A DNA stretch of 23,499 bases, taken from contig CAYLZO010000055.1 in NCBI GenBank assembly GCA_964387775.1, positions 1-23,499 of the forward strand. Reading direction: 5' to 3'. The notes below the pieces were generated by a model. It was not told the origin of the DNA and ran no database searches. It saw only the letters and a program-made list of their open reading frames with translations. The stretch is from CAYLZO01 sp964387775 (GTDB lineage: Bacteria; Chloroflexota; Anaerolineae; JAAYZQ01). This document shows positions 1 to 6,270 of the stretch, piece by piece. How positions within the stretch are numbered: the first letter of the stretch is position 1; every line of letters begins with the position of its first letter. The position numbers and the translations under genes were made by a program.

Positions 1-1075
1 CCCGCGCGGTCAGCGGGCAGCGGATGGAGACCTCCTCGCCCTTGAGCACGATGCCGATCCACAGCCCTTTGCCCCGGATCGTCTTGACATGCGGGCTCTC
101 GATCTCGTGCAGGCGGGCCATGAGATAGTCGCCCAGCTCGGCGGCGCGCTCGATGAGCTTCTCTTCGACCAGGACCTTGAGGGCCTCGCGGGCCACGGCG
201 CAGGCCAGCGGATTGCCGCCGTAGGTCGAGCCGTGATCGCCCGGCTTCAAGAGGCCCAGGACCGCCTGGTCAGAGAGCACGGCCGAGACGGGATACATGC
301 CACCCGAGAGGGCCTTGCCCAGGGTCACGACGTCGGCGCGGACGCCCTCGTGCTCGGCGGCCAGGAGCTTGCCCGTGCGGCCCAGGCCGCTCTGGATCTC
401 GTCGGTGATGAGCAGGACGTCGTGCCGGTCGCAGATCTCGCGGGCCTGCCGCAAATAGCCCTCGGGTGGGACGACGACGCCGCCCTCGCCCTGGATCGGC
501 TCCACGAGAAAGGCGACGGTGTGGGACGTGATGGCTCTTTCCAACGCCGCCGCGTCCCCGTAGGAAATCAGCTCAAAGCCGGGCGTGAAGGGGCCAAAGT
601 TATCCCGGTACTGCTCCTCGGGCGAGAAGCTGATGAGCGTCGTGGTCCGCCCGTGAAAGTTGCCGTGGCAGGCCAGGATCTGAGCCCGCTCGTCCGGCAC
701 GCCCTTGACCTCGTAGCCCCACTTGCGGGCGACCTTGATGGCCGTCTCGACCGCCTCGGCGCCCGAGTTCATGGGCAGCATCATGTCGTAGCCGGTCAGC
801 TGGCAGAGTTCCCGGGCCAGCAGGGGCAGTTGGTCGTTCCGAAAGGCCCGGCTGGTGAGGGCCAGGCGGGCAGCCTGTTCGACCATGACCTTGACGATGC
901 GCGGGTGGCAGTGGCCCTGATTCACGGCCGAGTAGGCGGCCAGGAAATCCAGGTAGCGCTTGCCGTCCACGTCCTCGACCCACACACCGTCCCCTCGCGT
1001 GATCACCACGTCGAGGGGGGCATAGTTGTGGGCGTTGTATTGGGTTTCGAGGGTGATGTAGTCTTGGGTATTCAT
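1..1075 (-). CDS. rocD: Ornithine aminotransferase-like PLP enzyme (C-terminus cut by window edge)
   Basis: Class III PLP-dependent aminotransferase; ornithine aminotransferases move the delta-amino group of ornithine to 2-oxoglutarate, giving glutamate semialdehyde and glutamate in the cytoplasm. Reading leftward from the ATG at 1075, the protein begins MNTQDYITLE and is open to the edge: 358 codons of an expected roughly 400, so only the last part is missing. It shows the PMNSGAEAVE segment, CHGNFHGRT, EPIQGEGGV, the LLITDEIQSGLGRTG PLP-binding stretch, and TLGKALSGG, where Lys254 (codon 316-314) is the expected Schiff-base lysine. GAGG lies 8 bases before the start. It is the third gene of the saccharopine operon, 59 bases after saccharopine dehydrogenase. 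Ornithine is the best family guess, but the neighbours make a lysine-pathway semialdehyde or omega-amino substrate possible. Confidence 0.88.
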   Translation of the reverse strand, partial: MNTQDYITLETQYNAHNYAPLDVVITRGDGVWVEDVDGKRYLDFLAAYSAVNQGHCHPRIVKVMVEQAARLALTSRAFRNDQLPLLARELCQLTGYDMMLPMNSGAEAVETAIKVARKWGYEVKGVPDERAQILACHGNFHGRTTTLISFSPEEQYRDNFGPFTPGFELISYGDAAALERAITSHTVAFLVEPIQGEGGVVVPPEGYLRQAREICDRHDVLLITDEIQSGLGRTGKLLAAEHEGVRADVVTLGKALSGGMYPVSAVLSDQAVLGLLKPGDHGSTYGGNPLACAVAREALKVLVEEKLIERAAELGDYLMARLHEIESPHVKTIRGKGLWIGIVLKGEEVSIRCPLTAR

Positions 1076-1083
1076 TGTCAACC

Positions 1084-1134
1084 TCGTGATGCGTGCTGCG
1101 CATTCCGTATTGCGTACGGAATACGAAATACGTT
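1084..1134. repeat. Intergenic short repeat with 8-bp hairpin
   Basis: The gap between saccharopine dehydrogenase and the aminotransferase is built of echoing CGT/CGCA words. ATTCCGTA (1102-1109) pairs perfectly with TACGGAAT (1115-1122) across a 5-base loop. The word CGTGATGCGTG (1085-1095) occurs again at 2528-2538 in the preceding gap of the same operon, so the two gaps probably hold members of one degenerate repeat family. No T tract follows on either strand, so it does not look like a terminator. Confidence 0.6.
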
Positions 1135-2460
1135 TTACGCAATTGTCTCCATGGTTTCGGTCAGGCCAATCCCCAGCCGGTCCAATTCGACCAGCACCGG
1201 CTCATAGATCTCGGGGATGACGGGGATGTGAACGCCGCTCAGGTCTGGGAACTGGCCTTGCAGAATCAGCCGCACGGCGATGGCCGCCGGCAAGCCCACG
1301 GTGCGCGACATGGAGGTGTCGCCGTGGGGGATGCCGAAATCGATCATCGTGGCCGTGATGGCGTCCTTGCGGTCCGGGTACTCGGCCACGAACTCGTGCT
1401 GCATGATGAGCATGTCGCGCTCGCCGGGCTGGTAGGCCATCTTGGCCTCCATGCGTGCCGCCAGGATGCCGATGGGTGAATCCTGGCCCTCGGGCAGCGG
1501 CTCGTCGGCAAAGAGGCCCAGCCAGGCCAGGTCGGTGATGGGCTTGGCATCCTCGGACAGGTCCCACCGCCGGGCCAGATGCTGGCGCAGGTCGGTGTCG
1601 GGGCTGACACCCAGGATCTGGGCCGTGAACTGGCGGAAGGTCGCGGGCTTGGGCGCCAGCGGCGTTTCGTCCAGCAGGCCCATCCCGGCGATTCGCCTGA
1701 GGGTCGCGCACCAGCCGAGGTTGCGCAACGTGCCCCGGAACATCCAGTCGGTGGGCTCGATGTCGTAGACGTCCTGGTAGGGCAGGCTGTCGCGGTTGGG
1801 ATAGCCCTCGAATTCGCCCAGGCCGCTAATGGTCACCGGCCAGCAATGGTCGAACAGCTCCTCGCCCGGCACCTCGACGATCTCGCCGCCCTTTTGGAAG
1901 CGGGCCGGGTTCCGACCGGCCAGGAGCACGCCCATGGGGCTCCACGAGAACTTGTAGCTGAAGGGGTTGTCGTTGGCCTCGGGGGCGGGCAGGCCGCCGC
2001 ACCACGACTTGAAGCTCGCGATCCTGCCCCCGGCGCCCTCCACTTCGTGGATGACTTTCATGGCCGACATGTGGTCGATGCCGGGGTCCACGCCGATCTC
2101 GTTCAGCAGGATGACGCCCGCCGCCTTGGCCTCCGCGTCGAGGGCGCGCATCTCGTCCTTGACGTAGGACGTCGTCACCATGTGTCTCTTGTGACGGACG
2201 CACATCTCGGCGACCTTGGGATGGTAAACGTAGGGCAACATGCTGACCGCCAGGTCGTGCTGGCGGATCAGGTCTTCCAACTCCGCGTCGTTTTTGACGT
2301 TCAGCGGCAGGGCTTTGCCCCGGGGATGGCCGTTGACCAGTGCTTCGGCTTTGCTTACCGTGCGGCTGGCCACGGTCACGGTGAACTCGGGCACGCCCAA
2401 CAGGTAGCGGACGTGGGGTCGCGCCACGAGCCCCGCGCCGAGTACGAGTACCTTTTTCAT
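1135..2460 (-). CDS. Saccharopine dehydrogenase (glutamate-forming, LYS9-like)
   Basis: Oxidatively cleaves saccharopine to 2-aminoadipate 6-semialdehyde and glutamate, the second step of saccharopine-route lysine degradation. The 441-residue protein opens with a Rossmann nucleotide-binding motif (VLVLGAGLVARP, residues 4-15), typical of the LYS9/SDH family. ASRTVSKAEAL follows, then the family-typical MLPYVYHP and NEIGVDPGIDHMSA (substrate/catalytic region, about residues 140-153) and a FKSWCGGLPAPE segment. Length is normal for a stand-alone SDH (about 400-450). AGAGGTGA lies just before the ATG. It lies 94 bases downstream of lysine-ketoglutarate reductase, with no promoter or terminator visible between, so co-transcription is likely. 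The stop codon at 1137-1135 abuts the short repeat that fills the next gap. Confidence 0.92.
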   Translation of the reverse strand: MKKVLVLGAGLVARPHVRYLLGVPEFTVTVASRTVSKAEALVNGHPRGKALPLNVKNDAELEDLIRQHDLAVSMLPYVYHPKVAEMCVRHKRHMVTTSYVKDEMRALDAEAKAAGVILLNEIGVDPGIDHMSAMKVIHEVEGAGGRIASFKSWCGGLPAPEANDNPFSYKFSWSPMGVLLAGRNPARFQKGGEIVEVPGEELFDHCWPVTISGLGEFEGYPNRDSLPYQDVYDIEPTDWMFRGTLRNLGWCATLRRIAGMGLLDETPLAPKPATFRQFTAQILGVSPDTDLRQHLARRWDLSEDAKPITDLAWLGLFADEPLPEGQDSPIGILAARMEAKMAYQPGERDMLIMQHEFVAEYPDRKDAITATMIDFGIPHGDTSMSRTVGLPAAIAVRLILQGQFPDLSGVHIPVIPEIYEPVLVELDRLGIGLTETMETIA

Positions 2461-2505
2461 GTGTCACCTCTCTCTATGGAATTTCATCGCTGGTTTTCAC
2501 GTTTC

Positions 2506-2544
2506 ACGCATCACGCATTGCGTGACTCGTGATGCGTGATGCGT
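2506..2544. repeat. Inverted repeat, 12-bp arms, in operon gap
   Basis: ACGCATCACGCA (2506-2517) pairs exactly with TGCGTGATGCGT (2533-2544) around a 15-base loop. Each arm is itself two near-copies of an ACGCATC/ACGCA word. It lies between the stop of lysine-ketoglutarate reductase and the start of saccharopine dehydrogenase and shares the word CGTGATGCGTG with the next gap. There is no T tract, so an RNA stem or a mobile-repeat remnant is more likely than a terminator. Confidence 0.65.
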
Positions 2545-2554
2545 TGGCGGCCGG

Positions 2555-3868
2555 CTAGTCCAAGAATTCCTGGATGTACTGGTAGTCGGGTGTGAGTTTG
2601 CCCCGGTGGGCGATGACGGCCCGCTTGATTTCGGGCGGCAGATCGAGTTGCCCGAAGGGAGCCCCATAGTCGCAGTGGGCGATGGCGGGGATGAAGGGCT
2701 TGAGGATCTGGCTGAAATCGGCCGACGCCTCGCGGGGCAGCTCGCTGGGCAGGATCTCGACGGCCAGGACTACGACGCCGGGTCCCTCGTGGCCGTCGGC
2801 GATCTCGTCGGTCAGGGGGTTGTAGACGTAGATGGGCTCGCCTGGCTCGGTGCTCTTGAGCGTGCACTCGATGGCGCCCTCCACGTCGCAGCTCACGTCG
2901 CCGATGACCCGCAGGCGGGGCTTGGCCTCCAAACCAAAGAGGGTTTTGAGATAGGATCGTGTCACCAGCCGAGGATAGGCTTCGCTCCAATAGATGGCGT
3001 TGACCAGAACCGTCAGATAGGGGACGTACCGCTCGAAAACGCCCTGATACCCTTCGGGATGATCGTAATAGTCCTGGAGCTCAAAGGCCAGGTCCGGCGA
3101 TTTCGGCTCGACCATGTGCCACTCTTTAAACACGACCTTGTAGAGGTGGTGTCGCGAGGCTTCGCCCCCCGTCGCAATCGCCTCGAGCTCGCTCGGCTCG
3201 ATCTCGATGACGGGCAGCAGGTCCAGGATCTCCTGGGCGCCCCGCGAGACGTTGCCATAGCCGGCGATGCCGACGGTCAGCGGCGCTATCTGCTCGGGCA
3301 AGCCCTCGGCCTCGATCCGGGCGGCGACGCCGGCCAGCGCCTCCTTGGCGGCCTCCAGGTCGTCGTACCTGTGCGTCTGGCGCAGGTCGGCGAAGGGGTT
3401 GTCGATGCCCTCCCAGGCCAGCCGCTGGCCCAGGGCCCAGAGGGTGTCGATCATGCCCGCCACGCCCGCGTGCCAGCCGAAAAAGATGAGGCGGCGCCCC
3501 TCGTCGTCCTCCACCTTCTCGTAGTCGATCAGCGTGCAGCCCAGGTCGAGCATCCGCCGCAACATCGGCATGTTGTAGGGCTGCCCCTTGATGACGTGGG
3601 CAAAAAAGACGTAGCATTTGTTCGGCTCAAAAAAGTCCCTGGGGATCTCTTTGATGCCCAAGACGACCGAACAAGGGGACAGGCTCTCCTGGATGGTGAC
3701 GCCGGCCGCGGCGTACTCCTCATCCCGGTAGGCCCGAATGGGCGATGGCTGGACGATGACGTGGACGTCGTGTGCTTGCTGGAGTTGGGCGGCGTCTTGT
3801 GGGGTTACAGGCACCCGGCGCTCCCAAATGCTCTTGTCCTCACGGCGGATCCCGATCTGTGCCGTCAT
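2555..3868 (-). CDS. Lysine-ketoglutarate reductase (saccharopine-forming)
   Basis: Condenses lysine with 2-oxoglutarate using NADPH to give saccharopine, the entry step of the saccharopine route of lysine breakdown. It belongs to the alanine dehydrogenase/PNT N-terminal superfamily. The N-terminus IGIRREDKSIWERRVPVTP matches the stand-alone or plant-fusion LKR signature. FFAHVIKGQPYNMPML and LIDYEKVEDDEGRRLIFFGWHAG are also characteristic, and a nucleotide-binding glycine loop (GIAGYGNVSRGAQE) lies near the middle. I chose the ATG at 3868 (437 residues, MTAQIGIRRED). The frame stays open to 4033, but GGAAGG sits correctly before 3868, family homology begins there, and the promoter's -35 would fall inside the longer version. 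First gene of the operon with SDH and the aminotransferase, in the same order as the domains of the eukaryotic LKR/SDH fusion. Confidence 0.92.
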   Translation of the reverse strand: MTAQIGIRREDKSIWERRVPVTPQDAAQLQQAHDVHVIVQPSPIRAYRDEEYAAAGVTIQESLSPCSVVLGIKEIPRDFFEPNKCYVFFAHVIKGQPYNMPMLRRMLDLGCTLIDYEKVEDDEGRRLIFFGWHAGVAGMIDTLWALGQRLAWEGIDNPFADLRQTHRYDDLEAAKEALAGVAARIEAEGLPEQIAPLTVGIAGYGNVSRGAQEILDLLPVIEIEPSELEAIATGGEASRHHLYKVVFKEWHMVEPKSPDLAFELQDYYDHPEGYQGVFERYVPYLTVLVNAIYWSEAYPRLVTRSYLKTLFGLEAKPRLRVIGDVSCDVEGAIECTLKSTEPGEPIYVYNPLTDEIADGHEGPGVVVLAVEILPSELPREASADFSQILKPFIPAIAHCDYGAPFGQLDLPPEIKRAVIAHRGKLTPDYQYIQEFLD

Positions 3869-3902
3869 GGTTGTACCCTTCCTTTCTTCCTTCCTTGCAC
3901 GC

Positions 3903-3937
3903 AGAGACAACAAAGGCCGGCGCCCCAGGCACCGGCC
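3903..3937 (-). promoter_or_regulatory. Strong GC hairpin in LKR leader (possible attenuator)
   Basis: On the minus strand, in the roughly 130-base leader of lysine-ketoglutarate reductase, GGCCGGTGCC (3937-3928) pairs with GGCGCCGGCC (3924-3915). This gives a 10-bp stem with one G-T wobble and a 3-base loop. TTTGTTGTCTCT follows at 3914-3903, an interrupted T-rich run. The geometry is terminator-like with a weak tail. I see no T-box specifier or antiterminator and no lysine riboswitch signature, so an attenuator role is only an inference. Confidence 0.45.
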
Positions 3938-4003
3938 GTCCGAGCTCCGCCGCTGGGCAGAGTGCAATGCGCTGTGATCCGGCCACGTTGCCGATGCGCC
4001 CCC

Positions 4004-4033
4004 AGTATACGCGCAACGGGGAGCTTTTGTCAA
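4004..4033 (-). promoter_or_regulatory. Sigma70-like promoter of the saccharopine operon
   Basis: On the minus strand a perfect TTGACA (4033-4028) is followed by 18 bases and TATACT (4009-4004). It would start transcription near 3997, leaving a structured leader of about 130 bases before the LKR start at 3868. It lies in the 214-base gap after rdgB, so the lysine operon can be expressed independently of it. Confidence 0.8.
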
Positions 4034-4082
4034 ATGCTATCCCAGAAGTCGCCAGGTTGGGGCCCAAATGGCGCCGCGTGCT

Positions 4083-4694
4083 TTAGCCCGAGTCGTCCAA
4101 CAGCTTTTCCAACAGTGGGCGAACCGCCTCCACTGCGCGAGCCCGGTGGCTGATCTCGTTCTTGACGTCAGGGGGCAGCTCGGCCAGGGTCTGCCCGCCG
4201 TAGCCCTCCACGACAAAGACGGGATCGTAGCCAAAGCCGTGCTCGCCCCGGGGTTCGAATCCGATCCGGCCCTCGCAGGTGCCCTCGGCCGTATAGACCG
4301 GGCCGTCCGGCAGGGCCAGGGCGACGACGCACCGAAAGCGGGCCGAGCGACGCCCTTCGGGCACGTCGGCCAGGGCGGTCAAGAGCTTGCGGTAGCGGTC
4401 CACGTCGTCCGCCTCGGGGCCGGCGTAACGCGCCGAGTGGACGCCGGGGGCGCCGCCCAGGGCGTCGACCTCCAGGCCCGAGTCGTCGGCCAGGGTCGGC
4501 CGGCCGGAGGCCCGGGCAAAGGCCATCGCCTTGATCCGGGCGTTGGCCTCAAACGTATCGCCCGATTCCTCGACGTCCAGGTCCAGCCCCTCCTGGGCCG
4601 GAAAGGCGATCTCGATGGGCAGATCGGCCAGCAATTCCTCGTACTCGCGCACCTTGCCGGGGTTGTTGGTGGCAATCAGCAACTTGGTTCCCAT
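4083..4694 (-). CDS. rdgB: XTP/dITP pyrophosphatase (RdgB/HAM1 family)
   Basis: Hydrolyses non-canonical purine nucleoside triphosphates (ITP, dITP, XTP) to monophosphate and pyrophosphate, keeping hypoxanthine and xanthine out of nucleic acids. The 203-residue protein has the HAM1 hallmarks: IATNNPGKVREYEEL at residues 7-21 (substrate-binding Asn/Lys), TFEANARIKA near 47, LADDSGLEVDALGG around 68-81 with the catalytic/Mg-binding Asp pair 70-71, FGYDPVF, and a C-terminal EISHRARA for base recognition. The ATG at 4694 is chosen because GAGGAGGGAG stands before it and the family begins with its KLLIATNN segment just there. The frame extends to 4739 without ribosome-binding support and would overlap the -10. 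Length is normal. Confidence 0.95.
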   Translation of the reverse strand: MGTKLLIATNNPGKVREYEELLADLPIEIAFPAQEGLDLDVEESGDTFEANARIKAMAFARASGRPTLADDSGLEVDALGGAPGVHSARYAGPEADDVDRYRKLLTALADVPEGRRSARFRCVVALALPDGPVYTAEGTCEGRIGFEPRGEHGFGYDPVFVVEGYGGQTLAELPPDVKNEISHRARAVEAVRPLLEKLLDDSG

Positions 4695-4719
4695 CGCTCC
4701 CTCCTCGTCAATCGGACAG

Positions 4720-4749
4720 ACTATACCATTGCTGTCCAAGAAACGCCAA
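4720..4749 (-). promoter_or_regulatory. Promoter of rdgB
   Basis: On the minus strand TTGGCG (4749-4744), an 18-base spacer and TATAGT (4725-4720) lie 26 bases before the rdgB start. It is back-to-back with a rightward promoter at 4785-4814, forming a compact divergent control region. Confidence 0.6.
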
Positions 4750-4784
4750 TCCCCCAGTGCCTGGGGTTATCCGCCGGGGATGAT

Positions 4785-4814
4785 TTGCCATCCGTCGGCT
4801 GCCTGGGGTACAAT
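4785..4814 (+). promoter_or_regulatory. Promoter of the DUF4446 gene
   Basis: TTGCCA (4785-4790), 18 bases, TACAAT (4809-4814), placed 48 bases before the start of the DUF4446 gene and divergent from the rdgB promoter. Confidence 0.55.
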
Positions 4815-4861
4815 AGGGTTGGCGGATGCTGGAGATGCCAGTCTTGGCTACGAGGTGAAGG

Positions 4862-5356
4862 ATGGAGAGTCTATTCAGTTCCAGCGCAGGCGCGATTGCG
4901 GTTGTTGCCTTTGTGTTGTCCCTGCTGGTTTTGGGCGGTGTCGTTTTCGTGCTGGCCCGCCAGCAGCGGCTGCTGGGCCAGTACCAGCAGTTGATGGCCG
5001 GCACCTCGGGCGGCAACCTGGAGGAGGTGCTGAACGCCCACGTCGGCACCGTGCACGAGACGGCCGAGCGGGTGGAAGCGTTGGAAAAGATGCTCCGCCG
5101 CCTGGAAAAATCCGGCTACTATAGCTTCCAGCACCTGGGCGTCGTGCGCTTTAATCCCTTTCACGACACCGGCGGCGATCAGAGTTTCGCCATCGCCCTG
5201 GTGGATGGACACGGCAACGGCGTCGTCCTCTCCAGCCTCCACGCCCGCGACGTGACGCGGGTCTATGCCAAGCCCCTGCAAAAGTGGGAGTCGGGCCACC
5301 AGTTGACCGACGAGGAGAAACAGGCCATCGCCCTCGCCTATCAGAAACAGTCGTAG
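4862..5356 (+). CDS. DUF4446 family membrane protein
   Basis: A 164-residue protein of unknown function matching the DUF4446 family of Gram-positive and Chloroflexota-like bacteria. It has a single N-terminal membrane segment (about residues 9-32, rich in V/L/A/F), then a likely coiled-coil stretch (about 50-82, with VHETAERVEALEKMLRRLEK). The conserved globular core follows: the FQHLGVVRFNPFHDTGGDQSFAIALVD region, then NGVVLSSLHAR and VYAKPL. GAGGTGA stands directly before the ATG. It precedes the bactofilin gene by 100 bases, which has its own promoter. A link to envelope or cytoskeleton work is plausible from this neighbour and the membrane anchor, but I see no direct evidence for a function. 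Confidence 0.85.
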   Translation: MESLFSSSAGAIAVVAFVLSLLVLGGVVFVLARQQRLLGQYQQLMAGTSGGNLEEVLNAHVGTVHETAERVEALEKMLRRLEKSGYYSFQHLGVVRFNPFHDTGGDQSFAIALVDGHGNGVVLSSLHARDVTRVYAKPLQKWESGHQLTDEEKQAIALAYQKQS

Positions 5357-5362
5357 TCTGGG

Positions 5363-5391
5363 TTGACAAATCGCTGGGGCGGTGCTATAGT
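5363..5391 (+). promoter_or_regulatory. Near-consensus promoter of the bactofilin gene
   Basis: TTGACA (5363-5368), exactly 17 bases, TATAGT (5386-5391). It lies just past the DUF4446 stop and 66 bases before the bactofilin start, so the bactofilin can be transcribed alone. Confidence 0.8.
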
Positions 5392-5456
5392 CTGGGCGTG
5401 AGCTGCGGGACACAAGGCCCGGCAGCCCACACAATCTGCAACACAAGGAGCGACCT

Positions 5457-5912
5457 GTGTTTGGACGAGAGAAAAAGCCGGTACCGCTGGATCGCATTGA
5501 GGTACACGTGGGTCCCACGGCCAATATCCACGGCGACCTGGAGTGTGACGGCATCGTCAAGGTTGACGGGGTCTTTCAGGGCAGCATCAAGACGGTGAGC
5601 AACGTCATCGTCAGCGAAAAGGGCCGGGTGGATGCTGACATTGAGGCCGAGAACGTATCGGTTTCAGGCCAGGCCAAGGGTTCCATCGTGGCCAAGGGCC
5701 GCCTGGAGATCCTATCCACGGGCAAGGTCTGGGCCGACGTCACCGTGTCCAGCTTTCTGCTGGACGACGGCGGCAAACTGCACGGAGGGCTCAAGATGTT
5801 CGGCACCGGACCCGAGCCCGACTCATTTCAGGTCCCCCCGCCGACCAAGGCCATCGCCGAGCCGGAGGAGCCGAGTTCGGCCGTTGAAGTGCCGCTTCCT
5901 GAGGAGGAGTAG
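5457..5912 (+). CDS. Bactofilin (polymer-forming cytoskeletal protein)
   Basis: Bactofilins polymerise without nucleotides into filaments or sheets beneath the membrane and act as scaffolds for cell-wall and shape enzymes. The 151-residue protein has the typical pattern: a short charged head (MFGREKK), a central beta-helix of repeating G/V steps (about residues 22-112, such as IHGDLECDGIVKVDGVFQG, VSGQAKGSIVAKGRLEI and VWADVTVSSFLLDDGGKLHG), and a disordered Pro/Glu-rich tail ending PLPEEE. The start is GTG at 5457, 6 bases after AAGGAG (5445-5450); no ATG suits. It has its own promoter and a terminator 31 bases after the stop. Confidence 0.92.
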   Translation: MFGREKKPVPLDRIEVHVGPTANIHGDLECDGIVKVDGVFQGSIKTVSNVIVSEKGRVDADIEAENVSVSGQAKGSIVAKGRLEILSTGKVWADVTVSSFLLDDGGKLHGGLKMFGTGPEPDSFQVPPPTKAIAEPEEPSSAVEVPLPEEE

Positions 5913-5943
5913 CTTCGCGCCGCTCCATTATCCATAATCGCTG

Positions 5944-5980
5944 CGCCAGTCCGAGAAAGACCAGGGCTGGCGTTTTTTAT
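5944..5980 (+). terminator. Intrinsic terminator after bactofilin
   Basis: CGCCAGTCC (5944-5952) pairs with GGGCTGGCG (5964-5972), a 9-bp stem with one wobble and an 11-base loop, followed by TTTTTTAT. It separates the bactofilin unit from the CHAT operon. Confidence 0.85.
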
Positions 5981-6073
5981 TGTAGTCCTCTCTCCGCCCA
6001 AGCCTCCGTCCGTCCATTTGACAGGCTGTCCGTCAACGAGCTCCACGTATTCGAAAAGCCAGAGATGATTGAT

Positions 6074-6102
6074 TTGCATTGGCCCCTTGGATGTAGTATA
6101 AT
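6074..6102 (+). promoter_or_regulatory. Promoter of the CHAT-LysM-metzincin operon
   Basis: TTGCAT (6074-6079), exactly 17 bases, TATAAT (6097-6102). Transcription would begin near 6109, giving a 5' leader of about 160 bases before the CHAT gene. No comparable promoter is visible before the second or third gene, which supports one transcript. Confidence 0.7.
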
Positions 6103-6124
6103 CTGTGTGAGTTGAGGTGAAAGA

Positions 6125-6199
6125 ATGATGATAATCCTACGGATAGTCACCATTCTGCAACCACTACGTTCATCGCAATGCCAAGAAAATCTTCATTGA
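6125..6199 (+). CDS. Possible leader peptide / upstream ORF
   Basis: Within the CHAT leader an ATG-ATG pair (6125 and 6128) follows GAGGTGA (6114-6120) at suitable spacing and opens a 24-codon frame ending TGA at 6197-6199. The peptide begins MMIILRIVTI. No homology is recognisable. The ribosome-binding site falls only a few bases after the predicted transcription start. It could be a regulatory uORF or chance. Confidence 0.22.
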   Translation: MMIILRIVTILQPLRSSQCQENLH

Positions 6200-6270
6200 T
6201 CCTTCCACGTGGCCGAGGGTGGCTTGGGTTATCCCGGATTGTTGGGTGCAAGCGAGGGCCAGGGGAGCCG

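Larger units (their letters stand above)
5981..6270. other. Non-coding stretch before the CHAT operon
   Basis: The 290 bases between the bactofilin terminator and the CHAT start hold the promoter at 6074-6102, a possible 24-codon leader ORF at 6125-6199, and the ribosome-binding site AGGGGAG at 6261-6267. The part from 5981 to 6073 shows nothing I can name. A lone TTGACA at 6018-6023 has no matching -10. Confidence 0.6.

Noticed and set aside
3915..3937. True intrinsic terminator before LKR
   Set aside because: The T tract is broken (TTTGTTGT), and it lies between a consensus promoter and a gene with a good ribosome-binding site; kept only as a possible attenuator.
2606..4153. 515-codon open frame on the plus strand opposite LKR
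   Set aside because: Runs across the LKR gene, its leader and promoter; the translation is unlike any protein while LKR on the minus strand is a clear family match.
6178..6270. Longer N-terminus for the CHAT protein (ATG at 6178)
   Set aside because: No ribosome-binding site precedes it and the extra 31 residues are basic and unlike the family; the ATG at 6271 has AGGGGAG at the right distance.
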